Positions 45,853-59,144 are shown, counted from the first letter of the stretch. The stretch is 64,000 bases of DNA from Linum tenue (GCA_946122785.1 CAMGYJ010000008.1:10751475-10815474), one strand, 5' to 3'. Notes: a model not told the origin generated them from the letters alone. Numbers and translations: made by a program.

Positions 45853-48626
45853 CACTACAAGAAAAAAGGTTTTCAGCTACCATTTTGTCAGCGACCATGG
45901 AAAGATGGTTGCTTATAACTAGGTTTTGCCTACCATTAAAACAATAGTTGCTGATACCCAACTCTTGCACAACTAATAGTAAAATAGTCGCCCATAGATC
46001 AAACTTGAACAACTATTTCAAAAATGGTTGGTAATACTCTACCTTTAACCAACTATTTCGAAAATGGTTGGTGATAATTCAAAACATAGGCAACCATTTG
46101 TAAAATAGTTGGAAATACCCTACCTTTAACCAACTAAGACAGTAGGAGTTGCCGATAGAAGAGTCACTAGTTTATAGGAATGACTGGCGGGTAGATTTTA
46201 ATTCTTGGCGGCAAATGAAATTTTTTTCCAGCGACCACAAATATATTTTGACGACGCTAAATTTGATCGTTGTAAACAGAAAGTTCAGGCCACTATCATA
46301 ATGGTTGGTAAAACTGTGAATTGGAGCGACTATTGATATATAGCTGGTACTGTATCGACTTTGGGCCACTATTTTTTTAAAGTCGCCAAAAAGGTCAAAA
46401 CTATTTTTATATATAAATCTAAAGCTCTAGTTGCACCAACGATTTCCTGTAGTTGTCGCTTGAAATTGTTAGTTAACCCACTTTGAGTGGTATAGTTGTT
46501 GAAGCTTACTTTGGGCTACTATTTTTTATGGTTGTGCTAAACTTGAGCTTCAGACTAAATATAATAATGTATAATGTGGGCGACCATATTTTAACAGCCG
46601 CCGATAGTCTAAAATAACAGGCGGCATTTTTGAGTTTCTTGGCGGTAAATGAATTTCATTTGTGGCAACTTTATTTTGTTTTGCCGACCATACTAATTAG
46701 AAGACAAACATGTGCAATTGTTTTTTACCAACCAATTCGTATAAGTTGTTGTACAAAATTGCTTTGGCCCACGTCATTTTAATGGTTGTTTAAAAAATGA
46801 ATTAAGCCCAAATGTATTAAGCCCACAATATTTAGTTATAGTAGCAAAAGGCCTAAATTCCTATTCCAGATAAAGAAGAGGGAAGGCACTTTCAGTACTT
46901 TCTCTCTCTTTTCACTCTCCATCTGCGTACCGAGATCCCTCATTTTCCTTCTTCCCCATTGTTGATCGAAAACAAAAAAATACCCCCAAACTCATCTTTC
47001 TACCACTGCCTCCTATTGCCGATGACTGCCCCCGATGATGGTCCCCAGCCATCACTTCCCTCGACCTGGTTACCAAAATGAGAAATTTTGATTGAGAGGA
47101 TTTTGGCATTTGAGAACCTAGTTCTTAAATCTCAGGTATGATCAGTCAAGAACCTTCACTGAAAATTCATCGCTAACCTACTCTTCTTTCTTCTATTTTT
47201 ATTTATAAATGTACATTTTTCTATGAAGAAAGGAAAAAAAGACCGCACAACAAGTTGTACAGGAAGTGGAAAGCTGTTTTGTGGAAGGTAAATGACATTG
47301 TGTTTGTTAAATTTGTGCATTTCATTGTTTTTATCTTGTGAATTATATCCCATATAGAATGATGTTTATCCTTCTATCCAAATGTTTAAATCTGACCTAC
47401 TATCATGTGGATTTTTTTTTCACTCGATCATGACCTAAAGCTCCTCCTTCTCTAACTCATTGATTTTTTATCTCGGTTATCTTTGCTGGCTAGGGGTTTT
47501 TGAAAATTCTTCTTTCTTGTTTCTGGATTTTATCAATTATTGGTAGAGGAAATTATGATTCTTGTCCCTCAATGATGGTGCTAATTCTCCCTAACCAGTG
47601 CTCGTTTGTTTTTCCTTCTTTGTTCCTAGTGAGGTGTCTATTTATTATGCAACCCTTTTGCTTAATTACTTGTTTTGTTAAGATTAAGATAATTCATAGT
47701 GTGTTTTCATGATAAAAACTTGTTTTGCATCAGTGTCTGATGGTGTCATTTATGGGCTTTTCCCTCATGCTAGTCTCTTTGCAGCCTACCATGAACAAGG
47801 ATGTGCTGCGGCCTCATGACATTGCACGCTATAGTTTTCTTTTTGCTATCTCCTTTGTAGTTTTTGCTCTTAAACTCATGTTGTGTTCTCATTGCAAGTA
47901 TTCTTTCTTGTTCTGTTTTTGTTGGAGCTTTCCTTTTCCTTTAATAACAATTTAGTCTTAGACATCCAAAACAAATCAGTCAATGTATTTGGTATGTAAA
48001 GCATGAAGATATATAACTATCATAACATGAGTGGCATGGATGAGAGCTTGACAACGAAAGTCTTTCCTGAAGTTAGACTTGTAGGAACTAAAGGCAGATT
48101 GGTTGTTTATGTTTTCTTTTCTTTGTATTCTTCCATTTATAACTAAGTTGCATGCTTTTACAGCATCCAAGAAAAGTGGGAGATAAGCTAGCATCTTGGT
48201 GATCAAGTTTCAGACTGTTTGGCTCGTATCTAGTTTACAGGTTAGATCTGGTTACTTGCTCAAGATAGTCTCTTGTAGTTGCTTGACATGTGTTTTTGAA
48301 TAGGTTCAACTGCAAATTTCATACTTATAATAGTTCCTTTCTATCGCACTGGGTTTTCTATTCTTTATTAAGTCCCTGAACCGACACTTTATATGCTTAA
48401 ATCCTCTCTAACTAACTTTCACATTACCCATTTGTTGTATAATAATAAGTCAATAATGAAATAAACTAAAACCACACTTTGCCCTCCTTTGTCTCTCTCC
48501 CACTCTCTCTATGCACTTCACTGCCTTCTCGTAAACTCCTACAAATCTTGTCATTTCCTTGTTTTTTACTCCTTTCTCTCGAATAATATTTTGATAGTAA
48601 AGTATAATTAATGTTCTGGTAATAGG
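45853..48626. repeat. CACTA 5' subterminal region and leader
   Basis: About 45860-46800 is dense with ggttggtgat, aactatttcgaaaatgg, gcgacta and related motifs in both orientations, the expected binding array for the element's second protein. 46860-48600 has no coding signal; it may hold the transposase promoter and leader introns. Confidence 0.7.
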
Positions 48627-51600
48627 ATGGATAGATCATGGATGAAGGGAAGGAGGTTCAGTATAAAATATGTGGAGGGAGTTAGGTCTTTCATGTCCTT
48701 TGTTGAGAACAATATAGGTCTTGATAAAGACATTCGATGTCCTTGCAACCAATGTCTAAATGCGTTGCGCCAGTCTCAAGATGTTGTGTTTGCACACCTA
48801 TTAATCAACGGGATAGACACTGATTATACTAAGTGGGCTCACCATGGAGAGACTTTCAATTCACCTATGGATGATATTGATGTGAATGATAATCTTTCTG
48901 ATTGTATCTTGGATAATGAAGAGGAGGATGACCTTTTTGATCTTTTGGCCGAACATCAAAGTTTCATCAATAATGATGAGAACAATGGAGATGACATAAC
49001 GACTAAGGGATACGAAGAATTCATAGCTTTATTGGGGAAAGCTCATGAGGAGTTATATCCTGGTTGCGATAAATATTCAAGACTATCATTTGTGGTAAAG
49101 TTACTTCACTTGAAAGTATACAACAAATGGAGCAACAAGTCATTTGATATGTTGCTTAAGCTGTTGAAGGACGCTTTACCTACTGGTAATTTGATTCCTA
49201 GTTCGTATTATGAGGCTAAGAATATGCTGCGTAGCCTTGGCTTAGGATATATTCCCATTCATGCATGCCCCTATGATTGTGCCTTGTATTGGAAGGAGAA
49301 TGAGAAACTAGAAGCTTGTCCCATATGCAAAACTTCTAGATGGAAAGTTAATGATGGAAAAGGAAAGAAGATTCCTTGGAAGATTTTACGCTACTTTCCT
49401 TTGAAACCAAGACTTCGTCGATTATTCATGTCAAGCAAAACTGCGGTACACATGAGGTGGCACAAAGAAAAGCGTAATGATGATGGGAATTTGCTTAGCC
49501 ATCCTGCAGATTCAAAGGAGTGGAAGGACTTTGATGCAGAGTACCCTTGGTTTGCTGCCGATTCTCGTAGTGTGCGACTTGGACTAGCAAGTGATGGGTT
49601 CAATCCTTTTGGCAATATGAGCAATTCGTACAGCATGTGGCCAGTTGTGCTTACACCATATAACTTACCTCCTTGGATGTGCATGAAAGAGCCATATTTG
49701 TTATTGACTTTGTTGATTCCTGGCCCTTTAGCCCCAGGAAAGGATATCGACGTTTATTTGAAACCTTTGGTTGATGAGCTGCAAGAGTTGTGGTTGGAGG
49801 GAACACAAGCTTATGATGTCCACTCTAAATGTAGTTTTAAGCTCCATGCAGCTCTGATATGGACTATAAATGACTTCCCAGCTTATGGTAATCTATCGGG
49901 ATGGAGCACAAAAGGATATCTTGCTTGTCCTATTTGTAACAAAGATAGTTCATCTCACAAACTGAAGAGCAAAATTGGCTATTTGGGTCATCGACGCTTC
50001 TTACCAATCCAACATAGGTGGCGAAAAGATAGGAAAAAATTCAATGGAAAACAAGAGATGCGACCACCTCCTGTGTTCTTATCTGGCTATGATATTTTGG
50101 AACAACTTGCGTATGTAACAGCGAGGCCTCCTGGCAAACATCCTGAGATTCTTGATAAGAGAAAACGGCCTTGTGAGGATTTAAATTGGGTGAAAAGAAG
50201 CATATTCTTCACACTTCCTTATTGGAGATCCTTAAAATTGAGGAACAATTTGGATGTTATGCATATTGAAAAAAATATATGCGATAATGTTGTTGGGACA
50301 TTACTAAGCATCCCTGGGAAAACTAAAGATACAGTGAAAGCACGAGAAGATTTGGAAGTGATGAGGATAAGAAAGGAGTTGCAACTTGTGAAAAGAAGTG
50401 ATGGGAGATATGATATGCCTCCTCCATTATATACAATGACAAAGCAAGAGAGGAAAGACTTCTGCCAATTTCTGAAAGAAGTCAAATTTCCTGATGCTTA
50501 TGCTTCGAATATTTCTCGGTGTGCCAATGTTGTTGAAGGAAAAGTTACGGGGCTCAAAAGTCATGATTGTCATATTCTTTTGCAAAGATTGCTACCTGTA
50601 GGGGTACGAGGAGGTATGGATGCACATGTCGCTAATGTTTTAGCTGAATTGGGTGATTTCTTTCATCGCTTATGTTGCAAGACGTTAAGTGTAGAGGCAT
50701 TGGACAAGTTACAAGAAGATATAATCATGATCTTGTGCAAGCTAGAGATGATTTATCCCCCGGCCTTCTTTGATGTTATGGTGCATCTGGCTATTCATCT
50801 GCCATATGAAGCAAAACTTGGTGGACCAGTACAATACCGATGGATGTACCCAATTGAAAGGTGCGATTACTTTTGAATCAAAAGAGCTTCTTTTAGCATT
50901 CCTAATGTTCTCAATAAGTGTTGGAAGGTTAATCCTTTACTATTTCTTTATTAGATTTCTAAGCACTTTAAAGGGGTTCGTACGAAATAGAGCTTATCCA
51001 GAAGGTTCAATTGCTGAGGCGTATCTAGTTGATGAATGTTTGACATTTTGTTCGATGTATTTGGATGGAATCGAGACACAATTTAATGCTCCCGAGAGAA
51101 ACTATGACATTGAAGAAGATGGAAACTTGTCTATTTTCTCGACCAAAGTTCGACCAATTGGTGGTTCGCAATATGTGCCATTATCTGATGAAGAATTAGA
51201 AATGGCTCATTGGTACGTGCTTAGCAATTGCGAAGATGTTCAACCGTACATGGAGTAAGTTGGTAATGATGGGTTTAAAATTAATGATAATCGTTTCTTC
51301 AATGTGTATTTCTTATACATATTTGGCATTTTTAGGGAGCATTTGAATTCCATTGAAGCTCATGATCTGGTGAGAAAGCATGATGTATATAAAAAGCAAT
51401 TTCCAAAGTGGTTTCGAAAACAGGTAACTTAAATAAACTCATTGTTGTCCCCCTAAGATGTGATAAATAGTTTTTAGACTAAGCATTTGACTAGTGATTG
51501 ATATTTTCGATTGTAGATGGAAAATACATTATGCTCAAATAAAGACGAAAGAACATTGGCTTTGGATTCACTATCTCGTGGCCCCTTACCTTGTGTTAAC

Positions 51601-52353
51601 AAATATACTGGTTGTATCATCAATGGTGTTAGATACCATACTAAGGATCGAGAAGGCCGCCTTAAAAGCCAAAATAGTGGTGTTGTTGTGGAAGGAAATC
51701 ATTGTGATGAAGTTATCGACTTTTATGGAGTTTTGTTGGAGATCATCAAGCTATACTACTTAAGGGATAAACATGTCTATCTCTTCAAGTGCGGATGGTT
51801 CAATGTGGACAGACAGAAGTCAAGAATAGTAAATGATGGTGCAATTACTAGTATTCGTGTTGATCGATTTTGGTACATGGGTGATCCATTTGTGCTCGCT
51901 AATCAGGCAAAGCAAGTTTATTACACAAATGATCCTAAGTTGGGGCTGAATTGGAGAGTTGTGCAACTGTTTAACCATCGTCATATTTTTTCTGGAGATA
52001 TAGAGAACTTAGATGACCCTGAGATCTCTAATGACATGAGCAACAATGAAGATGCATACCAAGATGAAGAGTTAATAAATGTTTTACCGGAGGTTGGTAG
52101 CATTGAAATTGATGGTGAAGTATCATTGCGAAGAGATGATGTTGCTGCAGAAGTGGTTGATGTTGTGATTAGGAGGAAGAGAACTGCATCGGAACGAGAG
52201 ATGGAAATAGAAGATGCACACGAAGAAGTTGATCATGAAAGTGGAAGTGAAAGTGATGTACCATCAATTGCAACTGCACCTGTAGACAAAGAAGACGTTT
52301 CTCTAGATTCTTGCAGTGAAGAGGAGGACGATGAGCTTGGATATGAGAATTGA
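48627..52353 (+). CDS. CACTA transposase, TNP2 type (4 exons)
   Basis: Exons 48627-50860, 50955-51254, 51336-51423 and 51517-52353 splice with consistent phases into about 1152 aa. Domains from the N-terminus: a transposase-associated domain with the CPCNQC zinc-binding signature (about residues 36-41); the TNP2 catalytic region (VHMRWH, VRLGLASDGFNPFG, TINDFPAYGNLSGWSTKGY and ACPICN); the DUF4218 region (HLAIHLPYEAKLGGPVQYRW, PIERFLSTLKGFVRNRA, EGSIAEAYL); and in exon 4 a DUF4216-like region (YLFKCGWFNVD, DPFVLANQAKQVYY) followed by an acidic tail. The role is terminal cleavage and strand transfer of CACTA elements in the nucleus. No stops or frameshifts were seen. Confidence 0.9.
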
Positions 52354-52643
52354 TTAGATAGTAATAATGATGATGCTTAACTAATTTAATACTTGCACTA
52401 ATTATTTTGTCTTTATTCAATCGTCTCTTGCATTCATATTTTTAATCTGAGAGTTGGCTTTGCTTTTCCTTTTTGCATTATTAGTATAATTGTTTCACCA
52501 AAACTTGGTCACTTCTGAAAAGCTATTTTATTAATGCTTTGTACTATTTGAGTCAAGATGGCTTGTTAGTTTTGACCATGTCATTACACGTGTATGAACC
52601 TATTTTTCATGCTAATTTTCTTTCTTCATTTCAGGTTAACGCG

Positions 52644-55075
52644 ATGTCTTCAGGTCCGGGTATGTCTAGCACAAAAAAAGCTCAAATGAGAAAACAAGGC
52701 ATTCCATCTTTGATGAAGTCTGGCTCAATTCCCAAGCGCAACTCTGTATCGGATATACCAATCCCATCTTCTGGTGGAGTTGGCAATTCTACTGTACTTC
52801 CTTCTCCAAGCTTGAAAAGAAGTGCATTCTTGTCTTCTAATGCCACGAAACAAGGTAAGTTAGCTAGCTAACAAAGTTATGGTTGAACTTTCGTTATTTC
52901 AATGATCCTATTCATTATGTATGCTAGCTGAAAGTATGATTCCTTCCCAAACCTGGTCATTCACAATGTATAATTGGATATATAATATTTTTCCTGTTCA
53001 TATGATTTACTTTCCTAGCAAAACAAAAGACAACATCCACGGTGTTCGTTAAAGGGGTGTCTTTATCTAGAACACAGACATTACTTGGTGGTTCTTCAAG
53101 TATGCTAGGTAACTAAGCCGAATATTAAGTCACAATTAGCACTTCGATAAACTGTACAGTAAACATACTATCTTGTTAGTACTTTTACAGCTGGTATCTC
53201 ATCTTCCATAGACGGGAGCAACTCAAGAAGTCCTTCTCCTTCTTCACCGATTACACCTACACCAAATATGACTCAAGACAATACAACAACACCCTCCTCC
53301 GAGTTTGTCGAAGAAGAGAACATTGAGCAACCTCCTGATGCTGGTATGCATGTGTTTATTGCAAATTTACTATGATTTTTGCTATAGGTTCCACCTAATG
53401 TTTTCATGCATTGGCAACATATTAAGAGCAAGTTCTCTGTTGTTTTGCATATCTTTTGTTGATTGCTTGTTTTCTGCATAAAAAGGGATGAATGATAAAC
53501 AAAGAAAGCGAGGAAGAGGAGTGACACGTGGACTTGCCCTACATAAACAAAATGAAAGGAATGGAAAGAAGTTAGAAGTGGAGATAGATCCAATGCTTGG
53601 ACGTTCACTAACTAGGAGGGGTAGTTTGGCCGTATCTTCTGAATTGGGGCAGCTGGCCCCTGATTATGTATGGCCAATTTCAAAAAAAGGTCAAAGGAGG
53701 CGTATTCTTGACGAAGTTATTCTGAGGCTGGAGGTAAGGATGGCCGTTACATGTTTATGATAAACTTAAATGTTATTTTCAACTGTATTAGTTATTATTT
53801 ACATTCTTGTACCTTATTATAGGTGAAGTTGAATATTGTCAATGTGGGAGACATTGTGGTGAGAGGTCATATTTGGAGGCAATTCATGAGGATTGTGAAG
53901 GGTAGAAGAAGCTATTATCGGAAGGTATACCGTCGCTATAATGAAACAGCAAAGGAGCATAAACCACGTTGTCTAGATCAACAGATATGGTATGACTTAT
54001 GTGACTATTGGGCCACTCCAAAAGTACAGGTACGCCTTGTTTATATTAGTTCTATTTGGCCACAAGTTGTTTTATACCCTTCAACTTCTTTTTGTCTTCT
54101 AATGTGATTATTCCTTTTATGATTGGAAACTATATAAATCATACTTGATGTCATTGAACCCTCACAATGAATGAAAAAAACTAATATCAGGCACTATGTG
54201 ATAAGAACACGGAAAACAGGAATATGGTCCAACATGTCAATTGCCAAGGACCGATTCCCTTGGTTCCTCTGTATTATGAGCTGGTTAGTATCCTTTTCCT
54301 TATATTAACATGTATGGCTACCAATTACCTATTAAAATCAATAATTATTTATTTTATGTGATTATGGGGAACATGAGTAGCTAAATAAAGAAGGAAGTGG
54401 AGTTAATAACAAGATTGACTTCTTCAGAAAAGTGAGATGCACCATTACTGGTGAGTGGAGGAATGAGTATTCAGCTGAAGCACATGTGAGTGAAATGCAG
54501 AATTTAACTCATAAATAGATAAACCTCATACAAATTTATTATTCTAATGGATGGTGAAATCCGTTTTTTTCTTCTTCCTATAGAATCGCATGCAACAGAA
54601 GGTGGATGAGACTAAAGATAGCGACCAACCAGTGACTGCCGATGAAGCATTTCATGAAGTGTTAGGATCTAATTCTGGATGCCTCATAGGAGTTGGCTAT
54701 GGGCCATTACCCCCACCTAAGAGAGTCGACACGCGTGCTTTGAATGAGTGCGCACAAGTTAGGGAGCAAAATCACAAGCTAACAGAGGAAAATGAGCGTT
54801 TGCATGAAAGATGTGGACATCTAGAGGAAAATATGACCCAAGTCACTCAACAAAATGAAAAGTTGACTGAAGAAAATACCCGCTTGCAGGAGCGGTGTGC
54901 CAACCTTGAAGAAAATGTGACTCAAGTGACTGAGCAAAATCAAATGCTGACACAGGAAAATACTCGCTTGCAAGACAGATGTGACCACCTCGAGAAAAAC
55001 ATGAACCAAATCAATGAGAAACAAGCAGTGTTTGAACACTTCATGCGTCAACAACTTCAAAAAGGAGGCAACTAG
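52644..55075 (+). CDS. CACTA second protein, TNPA-like (Transposase_24 type), multi-exon
   Basis: Approximate exons 52644-52854, 53020-53109, 53190-53343, 53487-53732, 53822-54029, 54192-54281, 54380-54486 and 54585-55075; I placed junctions by GT-AG and protein similarity and did not verify every phase. The product is Ser-rich at the start, then basic (MNDKQRKRGRG), with a central region typical of En/Spm second proteins (GPIPLVPLYYEL; FFRKVRCTITGEW; ADEAFHEVLGSNSGCLIGVG). It ends in a coiled coil of about 100 residues with three near-repeats of LTEENxRLxERCxxLEENxTQV. In studied elements this protein binds subterminal repeats and brings the ends together. The C-terminal coil probably mediates dimerisation. 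Confidence 0.78.
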
Positions 55076-56693
55076 TAAGTGTTCTGAAATTTATTGTGAA
55101 TAGTAAGATTTAATTTTCCAGATTTCAATATACTTGTATATATGAAGCTGCATATGTGAATTAGGAGTGAGGTTGATAGATTTTAGACCTTCTTAACTTT
55201 ATTCCCCTCACCTCACTTTCCATAGCTACGGGTTGAAATGAGAGAAGATACACCTTAATATAATGTCTATATAAATGGAAGTAGGACCTACTGCTTGCTA
55301 TAGAAAATGGCATTCTTTTACCTTGGGAAAATGTTTTAATCTTTGATGTTTCATAGAGATTTTTGGTTTCTTTTGTTTCACTTCTTTTTGCCGGATGTGT
55401 ACACAATTCTTTTCATTTATCTGCTGGACATGTACATTTTTCAATGGTGTGTCCTTATCATTTAATACCACTCATGAATGCTCATTTGGTTTCTCCGTCC
55501 TTTATGTTTCGTTTTATTCTTTTAAATCAATCGACTTTCTATCTTGGTTGGAATTGCAGATGGAGTGCATCAAGTGATTTTGGCATGGAGATATCTACTC
55601 CATTGGTGTTAGATTTTGGCATGGAGATATGGACTCCACTGATGTTGAATTTTGGCAAGAAGATTAGTTGTAGGGAATAGGCATAGGGTGAATGGACTCC
55701 CTGATGTTGGATTTTGGTAGGGAGATTAGTGTAGAGAATTGAACTAACAGACTCCACTAATGATTATTTAGGCATGAAGATTAGCTGTGAAGGATAGGGT
55801 AGGCTCTATTAATGTTTAAGTCAAGTTGATATTAGGATTCAGAATGATAAACTACATGAACGTGTATGTATTGAGAATGGAGTTGGTGTTCTCAATCCTA
55901 AGACAAACTCATCTTATTATTATTTGACTATTGCAGAGTGATGATGTTAGAAACCATGGCTTTGTGTATTTCAATTTCTTGTCAGATATGTACAACAAAA
56001 ATTGAAAAATTACTAGCATATAATGTATAAATTGCAGAAAATAGGACTTTCAGCTACCATATACAAGAGTAGCTAGAACTCAGTGCAGTACTTTATCCAA
56101 CCTTTCAATATGGTTGGTGAAACCTCAAAAGGGCCAACCATCATAGATAATAGTCGTTGAAAGTAGCCCTAATGAATTTTGTGCGAAATTGTTAACTATC
56201 GCCACCCATATTAAAGGGTTGCCAATGGCACCTATAGGCAACTATATCACATATAGTCGTTTTTGTCAATGTTTCAGCGACTATAGGCAATGGTTGCTGA
56301 AGAACATTAAAGCCAACCACTATTCTGGTAGTCGCTTTTGGCTATGTTACAACGACTATATATGCAGTTGCCTTAGATACTTAAAAGCTACGATTTTGTT
56401 GGCGTTGGGAAAAGTTCATTTTCAGCAACTACTTTCTATCGTTGCTTCAGAGCTTTATAGCCTACTATCAACTAAGGTTGCTATTTTGAGGATTTGGCAA
56501 CCCCTTTTAGTAGTCGTTGGAAACATACTTTCACCAACCATTCAAGTAAATAGTCGCTATATTGTTTAGCCGACGGTCCTTTGCCGACCATATTGCCGAC
56601 GCCATTTAATAGTCGCATAGGTGTTTCAGCAACTATTTTTTATCTTTCAGCGACCTTTTTTAATGGTTGGCAAAACCCTTTTTTCTTGTAGTG
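55076..56693. repeat. CACTA 3' region and subterminal repeats
   Basis: 55550-55740 contains a short tandem series built on ggcatggagatat.tactcca and gttgrattttgg (dot and r mark variable positions). From about 56040 to 56693 the same subterminal motifs as at the left end recur (ggttggtgaaacc, aatagtcg, gcgactat). No gene. Confidence 0.7.
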
Positions 56694-56727
56694 CGTATAT
56701 AATAAATATATATTTGAAATTCATCTA

Positions 56728-57117
56728 CGGGTCGTTTGGATGCATCATTTTGGTTTTATGGTATTTCGAATCCAAATGATGCATTATTTTGCTATGTGGC
56801 ATTTCATGTGGTATTTCATTTTGAAATGTGGTAATTGGTGTAATTGTCTTGTTTGGATAAAACATTCAAATATTGTGGTATTTCAACACTTAAAGAAGGG
56901 ATGAAGTGGAAAAAGAAGTTGGGAGATGAGGTATTTGAAATAACTAGGGGGTGGGTAGGTATTTCAAATAACTCACAATGAGTTATTTCAATTGACTCAT
57001 GCACAAAATACCACATTCTACTTTATTTTTGCCAAACAAGTTATTTTTATTGAAATACCTCATTCTGAGTTATTTCGATCAAATTAGCTCATCAAAATAC
57101 TGCATTCAAACGACCCG
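56728..57117. mobile_element. MITE in TPS-C1 intron 1 (390 bp, 3-bp duplication)
   Basis: Left end cgggtcgtttggatgcatca, right end its inverse (gcattcaaacgacccg), flanked by cta on both sides (56725-56727 and 57118-57120). The 3-bp duplication and length fit a Tourist/PIF-Harbinger-type MITE, though cta is not the usual TWA target. Confidence 0.68.
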
Positions 57118-58161
57118 CTAATGTATTTGGACAAATATTTGACATACTATTTATTTGCATCCAAATAAGTAATTTGGTATTTGAAATTCCAAATCCCAAA
57201 TATGAAATCGAATTCTTCTACCTAAAACGCACCTGAATATTTCATTAACCTATATATCTTAGTCGAAAGACAACATAATGTGTGGTTGAAGAACCATGTT
57301 AATGCGTTCGATAGTTCGAGCTAATTATTAGTAAAAAATTACATTCTTGGCAAGTTAGCAAGAATTACCATGTATCTAATTAACTACCGACTGCCCTTTT
57401 CTTTTCTTCTTCTGTTAACTATTTTTGACTTTTTGTAGACTAACAAAATGAGACACCCCAAGTACCAAGCTCTCAAGGAAGAGGTGAGGAAGATGGTGGT
57501 GGATGATGCAGTAAGTGGAGATGATGATCAGGAGGCAACAATTGCCAACAAGCTCCAACTGATAGATACGATCCAACGTTTAGGCGTCGGGTATCACTTT
57601 GAAATGGAAATTGATGAAGCCCTTGAAAAAGTACATGCTTTTGGAGATGACTTATTTATCAATATCGATGATAACAATACTGCCGATCTCTACTATGCGG
57701 CTCTAAAGTGTCGACTGCTCAGACAACAAGGCTTTTCGGTTTCACTAGGTAAGAATACATATTGTTTTGAGTTATAAATTGTTTGATTAATTAATCCATT
57801 ACTAATTAATTACTATGAACTCTTTCGTATATACGGTAACTATATATGGTTACTTAATCATCGTTTAATTTTGTCATATAATGCACATTCTAGATGGATT
57901 TAAGAAGTTGAAGGACAATGAAGGACTATTCAAGGAAGGGTTGGCATCAGATGAGCAAGGACTGGTGAGCTTGTACGAGGCAACGCACATGACGATCAAT
58001 GGAGAGATCATATTGGATGAAACCCTAACTTTTACGACGACGACCTCAAGTCAATCCTCACAGATAATATCCTCAACCACTCATTCCAAAAGAAAATTGG
58101 CTTTGCCCTTCACTTTCCGGTTTGGAAATGCATCCCAAGGTTGCTTACTAGGCATTACATC

Positions 58162-58540
58162 GAGTGTGTTCAATGCATCCAACTCAAAAACTAGTCTTAA
58201 GGTGTCGAATTTTGAATTTTAATTTGTAGAATTAGTGTAATATGATGATATAACATTTGATAACAACTAATTACCGGTCCCTAAGCCCTAGATCTCCAAT
58301 TTTGAGTTCTATCCCTAAACCCCAAATTGTAAACCCTAACGCTAACCCTAAATCTCTAAACTCTAAATCCTTCAAATTAAAGTAAAATTTTAATAGTTTT
58401 TGTGCAAATTATTGTGCGTTATTGTTCATCACATCATAAGTGACGATTTACATCATTTTGACATAAATCGCATGTTTAAAATGACGGTTATGAAGCGAGT
58501 GCACTGAATGCACCCAAAAAAGTGAGTGCATGGAAGACGC
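58162..58540. mobile_element. MITE-like element (copy 2) at the TPS-C1 breakpoint
   Basis: Interior phrases (aatatgatgatat, ccctaaatctctaaa, tccttcaaattaaagtaaa, ttttgacataaatcgcatg) match the element at 11899-12273 in order. It follows the last recognisable TPS-C1 codon directly, and no TPS sequence continues on its right side. The rest of the gene was therefore deleted, not merely interrupted. Confidence 0.65.
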
Positions 58541-59136
58541 CACCATATATGTGCATGTGTAAATTTGGGTATTTGTTGGGTAATATTGGGTAAAGTATTT
58601 GTATTACTTTCATATTCTAACGGGGAATTATCATACCCAGTTATAATGACTTGAGATATATGGATTATTAGAGTCATTTCAAGCTCTAGAATCTCATTCA
58701 GATTATTGAACAAAATCTATGATTGAGATCTATTTAGAATGGGTGGTGGAAAATAGGATATGCAACTAGACTCTTATACAACTTGTTAACCAGGAAATAG
58801 GTAGAACATAATAGGGTTCATGGAATTTGGAAAAAACCAAAATTGAGAAAGAACAAGAGGAAGAGGAAGAGATATCTTCGATCTGCTCTGTGGCCTCGTT
58901 CCTTTTGTTTTTCAATTTGCGCCCAAGTAGCAGCGAGCCCACAATAATTAAAAGACAAATAAACAAAGAGAAAGGAACTAAAGACTCACTTACTGATCTC
59001 TGATACTCGTCTTCTTCCTAGGTGAGAAGACTTCCGAGATGCAGGGGAATTAATCAGAAATAGGGGATGCAAAACAGAACAACACAAAGGAAGAAAAAAA
59101 AAAAGATGACCACATGATATTTTTAATGAGGTTCTT
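58541..59136. other. Intergenic DNA, no gene seen
   Basis: AT-rich without recognisable coding potential or complete repeats. Confidence 0.5.
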
Positions 59137-59144
59137 AATCTACC

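Larger units (their letters stand above)
45853..56693 (+). mobile_element. CACTA (En/Spm-type) DNA transposon, 10,841 bp, apparently complete
   Basis: The termini are perfect for 17 bp (CACTACAAGAAAAAAGG at the left; its inverse at the right). A 3-bp target duplication, cgt, flanks them (45850-45852 and 56694-56696). Subterminal regions carry many copies of short motifs in both orientations (ggttgg, aatagtcg, aactattt, gcgacc). It encodes a TNP2-type transposase and a second, TNPA-like gene, both open in frame, so it could be autonomous. It lies in intron 1 of TPS-C1 in the same transcriptional direction. Confidence 0.94.
45626..58162 (+). pseudogene. TPS-C1: truncated terpene synthase with a CACTA element in intron 1
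   Basis: Exon 1 is 45626-45781 (MSSSSLSLQ..., PTIWGD, 52 codons), exon 2 is 57439-57748 ([18 protein letters not shown]..., 310 bp), and exon 3 starts at 57894 ([13 protein letters not shown]). Exon 3 loses the frame at about 58037-58045 (one base missing in an acgacgacg run), but its second frame still reads the [20 protein letters not shown] region. Similarity stops at about 58162, where a MITE-like sequence begins. The RDR, DDxxD and NSE motifs and the last four exons are absent, so no active synthase can be made. It corresponds to TPS-A1 in unit A. Intron 1 is expanded by the 10.84-kb CACTA element and a second MITE. Confidence 0.88.
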
